Positions 43,885-52,133 of a stretch of DNA of 64,000 nt are shown here, piece by piece (the stretch's first letter is position 1; each line of letters begins with the position of its first letter). The translations under genes were made by a program, and so were the position numbers. Below the pieces are notes generated by a model. The model was not told the DNA's origin, ran no database searches, and worked only from the letters and a program-made list of their open reading frames with translations. Source of the stretch: Pedobacter sp. Bi126 (lineage in GTDB: Bacteria > Bacteroidota > Bacteroidia > Sphingobacteriales > Sphingobacteriaceae); assembly GCF_918698245.1 (NCBI RefSeq), contig NZ_CAKKMS010000003.1:1-64000 (forward strand), in the 5' to 3' direction.

Positions 43885-43928
43885 CTTGCGAAGTTTACTC
43901 AGCCTTGCGCGAAAGAGAACTTCGCAAG
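43885..43928. repeat. CTTGCGAAGTT inverted repeat
   Basis: CTTGCGAAGTT (43885-43895) and AACTTCGCAAG (43918-43928) form perfect 11-base arms, like those at 32366-32412. Confidence 0.65.
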
Positions 43929-44001
43929 TCTCCGCGTGGCCTAAGCAAAACTAACGAGATTCACTGCCACAAGTCCATTGAAACTTCATTAGTTTCCCTG
44001 A

Positions 44002-45273
44002 CTAATCTATAATATCAAAACCGGTATACTTTACTAAAGCCTCCGGAATTTTAATTCCGTTTTCGGTTTGGTAGTTCTCTAAAATAGAAGCCACAATACG
44101 TGGTAATGCCAATGCGCTTCCGTTTAATGAGTGAGCCAGTTGTGCCTTCCCTTCTTTTCCTTTAAAGCGTAATTTTAAACGGTTACTCTGATAAGTTTCG
44201 AAATTTGATACAGAAGAAACTTCTAACCAACGCTCTTGTGCGGCACTCCAAACCTCCATATCATAAGTCATGGCAGAAGTAAAGCCCATATCGCCACCGC
44301 ATAAACGCAATACACGGTAATGTAATCCCAGCTCCTTTAATAAAGACTGAACATATTGGCTCATATCTTCTAAGGTTTCGTAAGATTTATCAGGATGCGT
44401 AATCTGTACTACTTCAACCTTATCAAACTGGTGTAAACGGTTTAAACCACGTACATGTGCACCGTATGAGCCCGCTTCTCTACGGAAACAAGGCGTATAA
44501 GCGGTATTTTTAATTGGAAGATCTTCTTCTTTAACAATTACATCACGGTATAAATTGGTTACCGGAACTTCGGCTGTTGGAATTAAATATAAATCATCAA
44601 CAGTTGAATGATACATCTGTCCTTCTTTATCCGGCAACTGTCCCGTACCAAAACCCGAGGCCGCATTAACCAAATGAGGTACCTGCATTTCTTTATAACC
44701 TGCTTCAGTAGCATGATCTAAAAAGAAATTAATCAAGGCACGCTGTAACTTTGCCCCTTTTCCTTTATAAACCGGAAAACCTGCACCAGTAATTTTCACA
44801 CCCAACTCGAAATCGATAATATCATATTTCGCAGCCAATTCCCAGTGCGGCAAAGCCTTGTTTGGTAATTTAGCAGGCGCTCCATGTGTTAGAACAACCT
44901 CGTTTTCTTCTGCCGTAGATCCTTGTTTTACCAAATGGTATGGTAAATTTGGCAACTGAACAATTAAATTATGCTGGGCAGCTTCCAGCTCATTTAATTT
45001 ATCGCTCAGAGTTTTAATATTTTCTTTATGAGAAGCCGTTTGTGCTTTAATTGCCTCTGCTTCTTCTTTTTTACCTGTACGCATTAAATCGCCAATTTGT
45101 TTGGCAGCTGCATTCGCTTCAGCAGAAATATTATCCAGGGAAGTTTGTGTAGAACGGCGGTCTTCATCAATTTTAATGATTTCATCTACCAGTTCTGGCT
45201 GTTTAAAATTACGGATACTTAAACGTTCTAAAACTTTCTCTCTATTTTCGCGGATATAGTTAACTTGCAGCAT
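44002..45273 (-). CDS. serS: Seryl-tRNA synthetase
   Basis: Class II synthetase that charges tRNA-Ser. The 423 residues begin with the coiled-coil arm that grips the tRNA (about 30-100, SLDNISAEANAAAKQIGDL). The catalytic part has motif 2 (CFRREAGSYGAHVRGLNRLH, then QFDKVE) and motif 3 (LNGSALALPRIVASILENYQ). Length and both ends fit the family. A TATCTTTG motif at 45290-45297 on the minus strand lies just upstream. It converges on the small coiled-coil gene. Confidence 0.98.
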   Translation of the reverse strand: MLQVNYIRENREKVLERLSIRNFKQPELVDEIIKIDEDRRSTQTSLDNISAEANAAAKQIGDLMRTGKKEEAEAIKAQTASHKENIKTLSDKLNELEAAQHNLIVQLPNLPYHLVKQGSTAEENEVVLTHGAPAKLPNKALPHWELAAKYDIIDFELGVKITGAGFPVYKGKGAKLQRALINFFLDHATEAGYKEMQVPHLVNAASGFGTGQLPDKEGQMYHSTVDDLYLIPTAEVPVTNLYRDVIVKEEDLPIKNTAYTPCFRREAGSYGAHVRGLNRLHQFDKVEVVQITHPDKSYETLEDMSQYVQSLLKELGLHYRVLRLCGGDMGFTSAMTYDMEVWSAAQERWLEVSSVSNFETYQSNRLKLRFKGKEGKAQLAHSLNGSALALPRIVASILENYQTENGIKIPEALVKYTGFDIID

Positions 45274-45289
45274 TATTTAATTTTTTAAG

Positions 45290-45297
45290 CAAAGATA
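45290..45297 (-). promoter_or_regulatory. Candidate -7 promoter element of serS
   Basis: TATCTTTG on the minus strand fits the TAnnTTTG consensus exactly, 17 bases before the start codon. No convincing -33 TTG is in place. Confidence 0.4.
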
Positions 45298-45301
45298 GCA
45301 A

Positions 45302-45368
45302 GAGTTTGGAGTTTGGGGTAAGGAGTTTGGAAAAAACTGCAAACCGTTAACTGTAAACTGCAAACCGA
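45302..45368. other. Word-like microrepeat
   Basis: GAGTTTGGAGTTTGGGG and ACTGCAAACCG..AACTGTAAACTGC form short imperfect tandem words between the divergent serS and rsmI genes. Confidence 0.4.
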
Positions 45369-45371
45369 AAT

Positions 45372-46085
45372 ATGGATGGCAAACTATTTCTCGTACCAAC
45401 GCCCATAGGCAATTTGGAGGATATGACCTTTAGGGCAATCCGTATATTAAAAGAATGCGATTTAATCCTAGCGGAAGATACCCGCACAAGTGCCCCGATG
45501 CTTAAACACTTTGGCATCGATAAAAGGGTTTTTTCTCACCACCAGCACAACGAACATAAGGCCACTTCAGAAATCATCAAGTTTTTAAATGAAGGGCAAA
45601 AAATTGCCTTAATATCTGATGCCGGAACGCCTGCCATTTCCGATCCGGGTTTTTTCCTGGTTCGCGAGGCCATTAAAAATGATATTGCGGTAGAGTGCCT
45701 ACCTGGTGCAACAGCTTTTGTACCTGCTTTGGTTAACTCAGGCTTACCTGCAGATGCATTCTGTTTCGAAGGTTTTTTACCCGTTAAAAAAGGCAGACAA
45801 ACAAAGTTTAAAAAATTGGCAGAAGAAGACCGCACCATTATACTTTATGAAAGCCCACACCGTTTATTAAAAACTTTAGAGGAATTTGCACAGTATTTGG
45901 GTGCCGATAGGCAAGCTTCGGTAAGTAGAGAACTCACCAAGATGTTCGAAGAAACGGTTCGGGGAACTTTGGTGGAAATAAAATCACATTTTGAAAACAA
46001 TACTTTAAAAGGAGAATTTGTAATTTGCATAGCGGGGAAACCCAACATTAAAAGCAAAAACAAATATGAAGCTGCTGAAGAGTAG
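45372..46085 (+). CDS. rsmI: 16S rRNA (cytidine-1402-2'-O)-methyltransferase
   Basis: RsmI methylates the ribose of C1402 of 16S rRNA in the decoding centre. The 237 residues have the family start GKLFLVPTPIGNLEDMTFRA, the SAM-binding core with AEDTRTSAPMLKHF and ALISDAGTPAISDPGFFLV, and the following CLPGATAFVPALVNSGLP block. The C-terminal domain is shorter than in E. coli. It is divergent from serS. Confidence 0.96.
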   Translation: MDGKLFLVPTPIGNLEDMTFRAIRILKECDLILAEDTRTSAPMLKHFGIDKRVFSHHQHNEHKATSEIIKFLNEGQKIALISDAGTPAISDPGFFLVREAIKNDIAVECLPGATAFVPALVNSGLPADAFCFEGFLPVKKGRQTKFKKLAEEDRTIILYESPHRLLKTLEEFAQYLGADRQASVSRELTKMFEETVRGTLVEIKSHFENNTLKGEFVICIAGKPNIKSKNKYEAAEE

Positions 46086-46123
46086 CATCAAAAACGTAAC
46101 CAACACAACAATTTAAAAATATT

Positions 46124-46777
46124 ATGATTAGCATAGATAGATTTCTGAGTGACGAACAAGACCCAAAAGCGGTTGAAAAAGTTATTGGAAAATTAAACGA
46201 CCTTTTAACTACGGGCGAAGAACTTTTATATTTAGCTGTACAGAAAAAACCTGCGGTAAACTTGTTACCAGACAGTATTGCAATTTCAAATAAGCGTATT
46301 TTTTATTGCGAGCCAGGTAATTTAGGTTTAACCATGAACTTTAAAGATATTTCCTGGAAAAGCATTAAAGAGGTTTCGTTTAAGGAAGAATTTTTTGGTT
46401 CTAAATTTATCTGTGTACCACAACATGGCGAAAACATCGTAACTGAATTTATTCCGAAAGTACAGGCGCGTAAATTGCATCAGGCTGCAAACCAGCAATT
46501 GGATGAGTATAAGGAAATGCTCCGTCAGCAAAAGCTGGAAGAAAACCGTGCAACCGCTTCTACAACTAATTTAAACGCTCAACCGTTCGCCGAAATTCCT
46601 GCTTACGAACCAACTCCTGAGCCAGTACAACCTGTTATTCAGATCGCTGAAGTTGTAGAAGAACCAGAAGACGAAACCACATTAAAATTACGCAAGCTTA
46701 AAACTTTGTACGATAAACACCTGATTACTCAGGAAGAATACGAAGCTAAAAAAGCAAATATTTTAGATAGTTTGTAA
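46124..46777 (+). CDS. PH-domain and SHOCT-domain protein
   Basis: 217 residues. The N-terminal half (about 30-125) has the strand pattern of bacterial PH domains (SIAISNKRIFYCEPGNLGLT, then FKDISWKSIKEVSF). A helix and a Pro-rich linker (PFAEIPAYEPTPEPVQPVIQ) follow. The last 30 residues form a SHOCT motif (LRKLKTLYDKHLITQEEYEA, KKANILDSL), which is common at the C-terminus of membrane-associated or oligomerising proteins. Function unknown. It is 38 bases after rsmI and may be read from the same transcript. Confidence 0.87.
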   Translation: MISIDRFLSDEQDPKAVEKVIGKLNDLLTTGEELLYLAVQKKPAVNLLPDSIAISNKRIFYCEPGNLGLTMNFKDISWKSIKEVSFKEEFFGSKFICVPQHGENIVTEFIPKVQARKLHQAANQQLDEYKEMLRQQKLEENRATASTTNLNAQPFAEIPAYEPTPEPVQPVIQIAEVVEEPEDETTLKLRKLKTLYDKHLITQEEYEAKKANILDSL

Positions 46778-46785
46778 ACAAGCTG

Positions 46786-46811
46786 CGTCACCCTGAATTT
46801 ATTTCAGGGTG
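46786..46811 (+). repeat. CGTCACCCTGAA palindrome, left end of the GIY-YIG unit
   Basis: CACCCTGAA (46789-46797) pairs with TTCAGGGTG (46803-46811), preceded by the pentamer CGTCA. The matching inverted copy with TG/CA in place of CC/GG is at 47162-47190. Confidence 0.85.
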
Positions 46812-46827
46812 TTAATTGATGTAAAAG

Positions 46828-47121
46828 ATGGAAAGAGGCGGATGTGTTTATATATTAACCAATTTTAAACATACAGTTCTTTATGTTGGCGTAACATCAG
46901 AGTTATATTTCAGGATTAAAGAGCATAAAGATAAATATTATCCTAATTCATTTTCGGCAAAGTATAACTGTAATCTGTTGGTCTTTTTTGAACAATTTGA
47001 CAGCATTGAAGGAGCCATAATAAGAGAAAAGCAATTAAAGAATTGGAAAAGGGCATGAAAAATAAACCTAATAAATAAATTAAATCCTAATTGGGATGAT
47101 TTATTCTTGACACTTGAATAA
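46828..47121 (+). pseudogene. GIY-YIG nuclease gene interrupted by an in-frame TGA
   Basis: The first 76 codons encode a GIY-YIG domain: GCVYILTNFKHTVLYVGVTS holds the VYI and YVG signature, RIKEHKDKY gives the catalytic Arg region, and AIIREKQLKNWKR holds the catalytic Glu. TGA at 47056-47058 then stops the frame. After it the same frame continues for 20 codons to TAA 47119-47121, with KINLINKLNPNWDDLF, which is the expected family C-terminus (WKRxWKxxLIxxxNPxWxDL). The stop is exactly where the family has Trp, so a single TGG to TGA change explains it. The truncated 76-residue product keeps the catalytic residues and could still be active. Confidence 0.85.
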
Positions 47122-47161
47122 CTGCTTCGCTCCTTTAAATCCTTACCATAAAACAGCATTT

Positions 47162-47190
47162 AAGATGCTGAAATAAATTCAGCATGACGA
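47162..47190 (-). repeat. ATGCTGAA palindrome, right end of the GIY-YIG unit
   Basis: ATGCTGAA (47165-47172) and TTCAGCAT (47178-47185) enclose ATAAA and are followed by GACG. Read on the minus strand it starts CGTCATGCTGAATTTATTTC, which is the same element type as the left end. Confidence 0.85.
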
Positions 47191-47205
47191 TTTTACCGCC
47201 TAGTA

Positions 47206-48822
47206 ATGAAATCTAAACAAACTTACCTCCTCGCCCTCTTAAGTGCATTTTTACTTTGGCTAGCCTGGCCACCAATGCCTTTTACCACACCTTTGTTGTT
47301 GATCGGCCTGGTGCCTTTATTCATTGCGCTCAATTCCATTTCAGGCAATGCTGAAAAAAAGCAGGGAAAAAGAATTTTCCTGACCGCAGGCTTAACTTTT
47401 TTAGTTTGGAATACAGCATCAATTTATTGGGTGTACAACGCGATAAGTGCTTATAATGGTCCGGCGGTAGCCTTACCAGTTTCTTTAATTCCTTATGGAT
47501 TAGGTGCACTTTTAATGACTTTTGCTTTTTGGTTATACTATCGATTGGGCAAATACGTAAATAAAAAGATCGCCTACCTTGGGTTAATTGCCTTTTATAT
47601 CGCTTTGGAATATTTGCAACAAACCTGGGATTTAGCTTTCCCTTGGATGACTTTAGGTAATGGCTTAGCAGGAATGCATCAGCTGGCGCAATGGTATGAT
47701 TTTACCGGCGTTTACGGAGGTTCACTGTGGATTTTAGTGAGCAATATCCTGGCTTTTGAAGCCTACAAGAAATTTAAATCACAAACAGGTTATTTAAGGC
47801 TTAGAACTGGGGGAATCTGGGCTTTGGTAGTGATTATTCCCATCAGCATTTCATTAACCAAATACTTTACTGCTGAACAAAAGGGGACGCCGAGTAATGT
47901 GGTAGTGGTTCAACCCAATATAGATCCTTATCAAAAGCTGGAGAATATTCCCCCTGCTGAACAGATCAGGATACTAACTCATTTATCTGATTCGATCGGA
48001 CAAACCAATACTGAATATTTTATCTGGCCAGAAACGGCCATCCCAAATTATGCAAATGAGGATAGAATCCGGAGCAATCCTGATTTTATTAACCTACAAA
48101 GCTTTTTGGCCAAGTATAAAAATGGAACATTAATTACAGGGATAGAAAGTATTAAAATCTATCCTGACAAAAAAACAATAACAGCTAAATTTGACAATCA
48201 GAAAGGCCTTTATTTCGACAATTTCAATACAGCCATGCAGGTAGAAAATTCTGCCAATGTTCAGTTTTACCATAAATCCAAGCTGGTACCAGGGGTAGAG
48301 AAAATGCCTTTCCCCAAAGTATTTTCATTTTTAGATGGTGTTTTTGCGCAATTGGGTGGAACAGTTGGTGGTTGGGGATGGCAAGAAAAGCCAAGTGTAC
48401 TTTATGCACAAAGTGGCATTGGCGCCGCACCAGTGGTTTGTTACGAAAGTTTATGGGGAGACTGGATTGGCCAACAGGTTAAAGATGGGGCTCAATTTAT
48501 TGCTATTATCACTAATGATGGCTGGTGGGGCAATACATCAGGCAAAGATCAACACGAGATGTATGCAAAACTCAGGGCAATTGAAACCCACCGTGATGTA
48601 GCCCGCTCAGCAAATACTGGAATCTCCTGTTTCATTAATCAACGTGGCGATATTACACAAAGCACAGAATGGTGGACAAGAACTGCTATCAAGGCCAACA
48701 TCAACCTAAACGACGAGATTACCTTTTATGTAAAAAGCGGCGATATTATTGCAAAAATATTGAGTGCTTTGGCTATTGTCTTAGCCTTGATTATCCCTTA
48801 TAGAAAATGGGTAAAGAAATAA
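47206..48822 (+). CDS. lnt: Apolipoprotein N-acyltransferase
   Basis: Lnt adds the third acyl chain to the N-terminal Cys of lipoproteins in the inner membrane. The 538 residues have about six N-terminal helices followed by a periplasmic nitrilase-like domain. The catalytic triad is in view: Glu in IWPETAIPNY, a Lys in the following KLVPGVEKMPF, and Cys in APVVCYESLWGD. The late NDGWWGNTSGKDQH and ARSANTGISCFIN motifs are family hallmarks. It precedes lspA by 32 bases. Confidence 0.96.
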   Translation: MKSKQTYLLALLSAFLLWLAWPPMPFTTPLLLIGLVPLFIALNSISGNAEKKQGKRIFLTAGLTFLVWNTASIYWVYNAISAYNGPAVALPVSLIPYGLGALLMTFAFWLYYRLGKYVNKKIAYLGLIAFYIALEYLQQTWDLAFPWMTLGNGLAGMHQLAQWYDFTGVYGGSLWILVSNILAFEAYKKFKSQTGYLRLRTGGIWALVVIIPISISLTKYFTAEQKGTPSNVVVVQPNIDPYQKLENIPPAEQIRILTHLSDSIGQTNTEYFIWPETAIPNYANEDRIRSNPDFINLQSFLAKYKNGTLITGIESIKIYPDKKTITAKFDNQKGLYFDNFNTAMQVENSANVQFYHKSKLVPGVEKMPFPKVFSFLDGVFAQLGGTVGGWGWQEKPSVLYAQSGIGAAPVVCYESLWGDWIGQQVKDGAQFIAIITNDGWWGNTSGKDQHEMYAKLRAIETHRDVARSANTGISCFINQRGDITQSTEWWTRTAIKANINLNDEITFYVKSGDIIAKILSALAIVLALIIPYRKWVKK

Positions 48823-48854
48823 AAACCCGTCTGTAAACTTCTAATTAAAAAAAC

Positions 48855-49361
48855 ATGCAACAGTTTAAAAACCTTAGGTGGTCCGTTTTATTATTACTGC
48901 TCACATTAAATTTTGGTTGCGATCAGGTTTCAAAAAAAATTGTGCGTACCGAGATCAGCGATTACGAACACATCAGCATTATAAAAGACCGTTTTACCTT
49001 AACCAAAGTAGAAAACAGTGGTGCATTTTTAAGTCTTGGTGATAATATGCCCTATATATTTAGGCTCATTATTCTAACAGGCTTGCCATTACTATTTTTG
49101 GGCTATGGCTTATATTTCCTCTTTGCCAAACGCAATTTACCAATGAGTATGCAAATTGCTTTGTGTTTTCTGATAGGCGGCGGAATTGGCAACCTATATG
49201 ATCGGATTGTACACGGATCGGTTACCGATTTTATGCATATGGATTTTTACCTCTTCCAAACAGGTGTTTTCAATTTTGCTGATATTTCGATCATGATTGG
49301 TGTAGGTATATTACTTTTCCAGTCGATTAGAAGTAAAAGGCTAAAACACGAGGTAGATTAG
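48855..49361 (+). CDS. lspA: Lipoprotein signal peptidase (signal peptidase II)
   Basis: LspA cleaves the signal peptide of diacylated prolipoproteins. 168 residues with four hydrophobic helices. The two catalytic Asp residues are in GGGIGNLYDRIVHGSVTDFM and VFNFADISIMIG. The first helix begins immediately. It is paired with lnt, so two steps of lipoprotein maturation are encoded together. No Lgt gene is in the window. The gene is followed by an AT-rich palindromic region. Confidence 0.96.
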   Translation: MQQFKNLRWSVLLLLLTLNFGCDQVSKKIVRTEISDYEHISIIKDRFTLTKVENSGAFLSLGDNMPYIFRLIILTGLPLLFLGYGLYFLFAKRNLPMSMQIALCFLIGGGIGNLYDRIVHGSVTDFMHMDFYLFQTGVFNFADISIMIGVGILLFQSIRSKRLKHEVD

Positions 49362-49394
49362 GATAGCAGGCAAGATTTCGTAATACTAATTAAG

Positions 49395-49441
49395 AATACA
49401 AAAAATGTAAATTAAAAATACAAATATGTATTTTTTGTATT
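49395..49441. repeat. AT-rich nested palindromes
   Basis: AATACAAAAAA and TTTTTTGTATT form outer arms. AAAAATACA-AA-TATGTATTTTT forms an inner palindrome at 49415-49435. It may serve as a weak terminator for lnt-lspA or as a binding site for the next gene. Confidence 0.45.
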
Positions 49442-49500
49442 ATATTTATTCATGTAATACTCAATTGCAGCATATTACGATCTAAACCAAAAACCTAACT

Positions 49501-50250
49501 ATGAAAAACCTATTAACAAAAACTATGCTGATTGCATTGCTCTCAGTAATGATAATCTCGTGCTCGAAGAAAAATGAGCTACCAGCAGATCAGGAAAACG
49601 AAACCGTTCAAAACCAAAAAGTTCTCGCTTACATCAAAAATCTTGGTTTTACAGATGCACAGATTGTAGAAAGCGGAGATAATTACGTTGTAGACGGCGA
49701 TATCGTATTTAGCAAAAACATGGAAGTTCCTGCCGATAATGGAAAACCAATAACCGAACAATATTATAATGGATATATTGTAACCAATAGCACTAATATA
49801 CGCGTTAAAGTAGACCCTTCTATAAATGGGATGATCAGTGAAATCAATTCTGCAATCAACCAATGGAATACGGTACCTAATTCTAAAATCAAATTTGTAA
49901 TTACAACAGGTACTATTTATGATATTCTAATTAAGGTAGACAATACCATTGGAAGTTCTACATGCGGACAGGCCTATTTATCAACTTCAAACGGTAAAGC
50001 TGGCAACACAGTTTGGATTAACCAGAACCTGATCCAGAATAATTCTTTTGCACAACGTACGAGAACCATAACACATGAATTTGGGCACACGATTGCGTTT
50101 AAACACACCAACCAATCTACAACTATTAATGTCCCTGGAGTTGGGGGAACCGATGCGCTATCATTAATGAACGGCGGGCAATGTGGAAGTGGTGCAACTG
50201 TTTTATCAGCAAAAGATAAACAAGCTACCGCAGTATTGTACCCTTTATAA
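49501..50250 (+). CDS. M57 family metalloprotease lipoprotein
   Basis: 249 residues with a lipobox, VMIISC, Cys about 21. The zinc motif HEFGHTIAFKH (192-202) has the HExxHxxxxxH pattern of the dual-action HEIGH peptidases (M57). A pair of Cys (in SSTCGQAYL and GGQCGSGATV) may form a disulfide. The Met-turn and final AVLYPL end match the related genes of this group. It has about 190 residues in front of the catalytic motif, more than the minimal fold. It is a cell-surface protease of unknown target. Confidence 0.88.
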   Translation: MKNLLTKTMLIALLSVMIISCSKKNELPADQENETVQNQKVLAYIKNLGFTDAQIVESGDNYVVDGDIVFSKNMEVPADNGKPITEQYYNGYIVTNSTNIRVKVDPSINGMISEINSAINQWNTVPNSKIKFVITTGTIYDILIKVDNTIGSSTCGQAYLSTSNGKAGNTVWINQNLIQNNSFAQRTRTITHEFGHTIAFKHTNQSTTINVPGVGGTDALSLMNGGQCGSGATVLSAKDKQATAVLYPL

Positions 50251-50292
50251 TTAAAAATCAGACAAATAACCTAAAAAGATCGTAATGCAATG

Positions 50293-50323
50293 GAAGCTGT
50301 TTCTCTGAAGCAGCTTCTTTTTT
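50293..50323 (+). terminator. Terminator of the M57 protease gene
   Basis: GAAGCTG pairs with CAGCTTC around an 11-base loop, and six T residues follow. Confidence 0.8.
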
Positions 50324-50438
50324 GAAACAATATTTGCAAATGATTTTAATAAAGGAATTTCTTAACAAAGAATTGCCACCTTTAAACAAACATATTTTTA
50401 TCTTTAGGTGTTAAACAATCTAAAAATAAAATCCAATC

Positions 50439-50855
50439 ATGAAAAGAAATGCAACAGCCGTATGGCAAGGTTCTATTAAAGAAGGTAATGGCAACATCAC
50501 TACACAAAGTACCACTTTAAATAATACTCAATATTCTTTTAATTCTCGCTTTGCTGAAGGTGTTGGCACAAATCCAGAAGAATTAATTGCTGCTGCACAC
50601 GCAGGCTGTTTTACCATGAAATTATCTGCTAACTTAACTGAAGCAGGATTTACAGCAGATAAATTGGAAACCAAATGTGAAATTAACCTGGATCCATCAA
50701 AAGGTGAAATTGTAGAATCGCATTTAACTTTAACAGCAACTGTACCAAATTTAACTCAGGAGAAGTTTGATGAATTGGTAGCAGATGCAGAAAAAAACTG
50801 CCCAATCTCTAAATTATTAAACACAACGATTACTGTAGATGCAACCTTAGCATAG
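50439..50855 (+). CDS. OsmC family peroxiredoxin
   Basis: 138 residues of the OsmC subfamily, a thiol-dependent reductase of organic hydroperoxides. Both catalytic Cys residues are present: HAGCFTMKLSANL (about Cys57) and NCPISKLL (about Cys121). The opening RNATAVWQGSIKEGNGNIT and the middle GTNPEELIAAAH are typical of OsmC rather than the Ohr branch. It is expected in cytosol with roles in osmotic and oxidative stress. Confidence 0.93.
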   Translation: MKRNATAVWQGSIKEGNGNITTQSTTLNNTQYSFNSRFAEGVGTNPEELIAAAHAGCFTMKLSANLTEAGFTADKLETKCEINLDPSKGEIVESHLTLTATVPNLTQEKFDELVADAEKNCPISKLLNTTITVDATLA

Positions 50856-50941
50856 CCTATAATCATGCTGAGGCACGAATCATCGTGAGCTGAAATAGAC
50901 TCTCTTCGTACTTACCATTGACAAGATGCCAATAAAGTGGT

Positions 50942-51011
50942 CGTCATTCTCGCGCAGGCGGGAATCTTAAAGCTTATTGCATTAGGATTTCCAATCGAGT
51001 TGGGAATGACG
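50942..51011. repeat. CGTCATTCTC ... TGACG repeat unit
   Basis: A 70-base copy of the unit at 28606-28668, in opposite orientation, bounded by CGTCA and TGACG. ATTCTCGCGCAGGCGGGAAT and the TTTCCAATCGAGTTGGGAA palindrome are conserved with small changes. Confidence 0.8.
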
Positions 51012-51152
51012 ATTTCATGCAGACTACACTTCCCTAAAAACCATGTTATTTACATTGATTATGAAACATAATTAAACCTTAGCACGACTACTTATTCGTT
51101 GTATTACAATATAAAATTAATTGTATAACTTAGCTTTACAAGCTAAGTTAAC

Positions 51153-52064
51153 ATGAAAAAATCTCTCCTATTCTTAAGCACTGTTTTATTCTTAAGCAGT
51201 TGTGTCTCTTTTAGCAGTAAAAAGGAAACAACATTTAGTACAGTTGCTGCTACTGAAGGCGTCAATAATGCATCCTCTGAAGAGGATTTATTTCATTTTG
51301 CCAGTTTTGACACTGATGTGGCGGTAAGAAAACTCGCTGTTAGTAGGTTAAATAACGAAGCAAATCTATTTCATGTTGCTAGTTTTGATATTGACACCGC
51401 AGTAAGGAAGCTTGCCGTTAGCAAATTAAATAATCAAGCATACTTATTTCATATTGCCAGTTTTGATGCTGATGTAGAGGTAAGGAAACTTGCTGTTGGC
51501 AACTTAGACAATCAGGCAAACTTATTTCATATTGCCAGTTTTGATACTGATGTAGATGTAAGGAAGCTCGCTATTGGCAACTTAGACAATCAGGCAAACC
51601 TATTTCACATTGCCAGTTTTGATGCTGATGTAGACGTAAGGAAGCTAGCTATTGCAAACCTAAATAATCAGGCAAACCTATTTCACATTGCCAGTTTTGA
51701 CGCTGATGTAGACGTACGAAAACTCGCTGTGGCACACCTAAATAATCAAGCAAACTTATTTCATATTGCCAGTTTTGATGCTGATATAGACGTACGGAAG
51801 CTCGCTGTGGCACACCTAAATAATCAGGCAAACCTATTTCACATTGCTAATTTTGATACGAATGTAGCGGTAAGGAAACTTGCAGTTGGTAACTTAAATA
51901 ATCAAGCAAATTTATTTCACATTGCTTGTTTTGATCAGGACAAAGAAGTAAGAAAACTTGCCGTTGGTAAAATGAGCAATCAGGCACATCTAAACCACAT
52001 CATCTCTTTTGAGAAGGAGAGCGACATCAGGCAAATTGCATTAAATCAGCTCAACCATAATTAG
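51153..52064 (+). CDS. Surface lipoprotein with ten 26-residue tandem repeats
   Basis: 303 residues. Signal peptide with lipobox FLSSC (Cys 17), then a short linker. From residue 46 to the end the protein is ten 26-residue repeats, of which units 3-7 are nearly identical. The consensus starts LFHIASFDADVDVRKLA and ends NLNNQAN. At the DNA level the unit is 78 bases (51288 onward). The pattern of alternating helical Leu/Ile, an acidic Asp pair and VRKLA is like the variant leucine-rich (LRV) and HEAT-like repeats, predicted to form a curved helical solenoid. It differs from both in phase, so the family is uncertain. High identity between units suggests recent expansion or homogenisation. Confidence 0.9.
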   Translation: MKKSLLFLSTVLFLSSCVSFSSKKETTFSTVAATEGVNNASSEEDLFHFASFDTDVAVRKLAVSRLNNEANLFHVASFDIDTAVRKLAVSKLNNQAYLFHIASFDADVEVRKLAVGNLDNQANLFHIASFDTDVDVRKLAIGNLDNQANLFHIASFDADVDVRKLAIANLNNQANLFHIASFDADVDVRKLAVAHLNNQANLFHIASFDADIDVRKLAVAHLNNQANLFHIANFDTNVAVRKLAVGNLNNQANLFHIACFDQDKEVRKLAVGKMSNQAHLNHIISFEKESDIRQIALNQLNHN

Positions 52065-52069
52065 ACCGT

Positions 52070-52110
52070 TTTCAGTTGGCAATTTGCAGTTCGCAGTTTA
52101 AACAGTTAAC
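52070..52110. other. Word-like microrepeat
   Basis: TTTTCAGTTGGCAATTTGC and CAGTTCGCAGTTTAAAC form imperfect tandem words (AGTTxGCA) between convergent genes. Confidence 0.4.
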
Positions 52111-52133
52111 CTAACTTTACAGCCTTAAAATAA

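Larger units (their letters stand above)
46786..47189. mobile_element. Candidate GIY-YIG element bounded by inverted palindromes
   Basis: A 404-base unit from CGTCA (46786) to TGACG (47189). Its inverted terminal palindromes share CTGAATTTATTTCAG, while the flanking pairs differ in a compensated way (CC/GG on the left, TG/CA on the right). Inside is one gene of the GIY-YIG family (46828-47121). Single palindromes of the same kind without the gene lie at 33366 and 61605. This fits a mobile unit with non-autonomous relatives, but target duplication and mobility are not proved. Confidence 0.5.

Noticed and set aside
46786..46811. Palindrome after the PH/SHOCT gene as a simple terminator
   Set aside because: It lacks a T-run and has a matching inverted partner at 47162-47190, so it is better described as a repeat end. 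It could still end transcripts.
51288..52064. Regular 78-base DNA repeats as a possible CRISPR array
   Set aside because: They are in frame, encode a 26-residue protein repeat with no unique spacers, and no cas gene is present.
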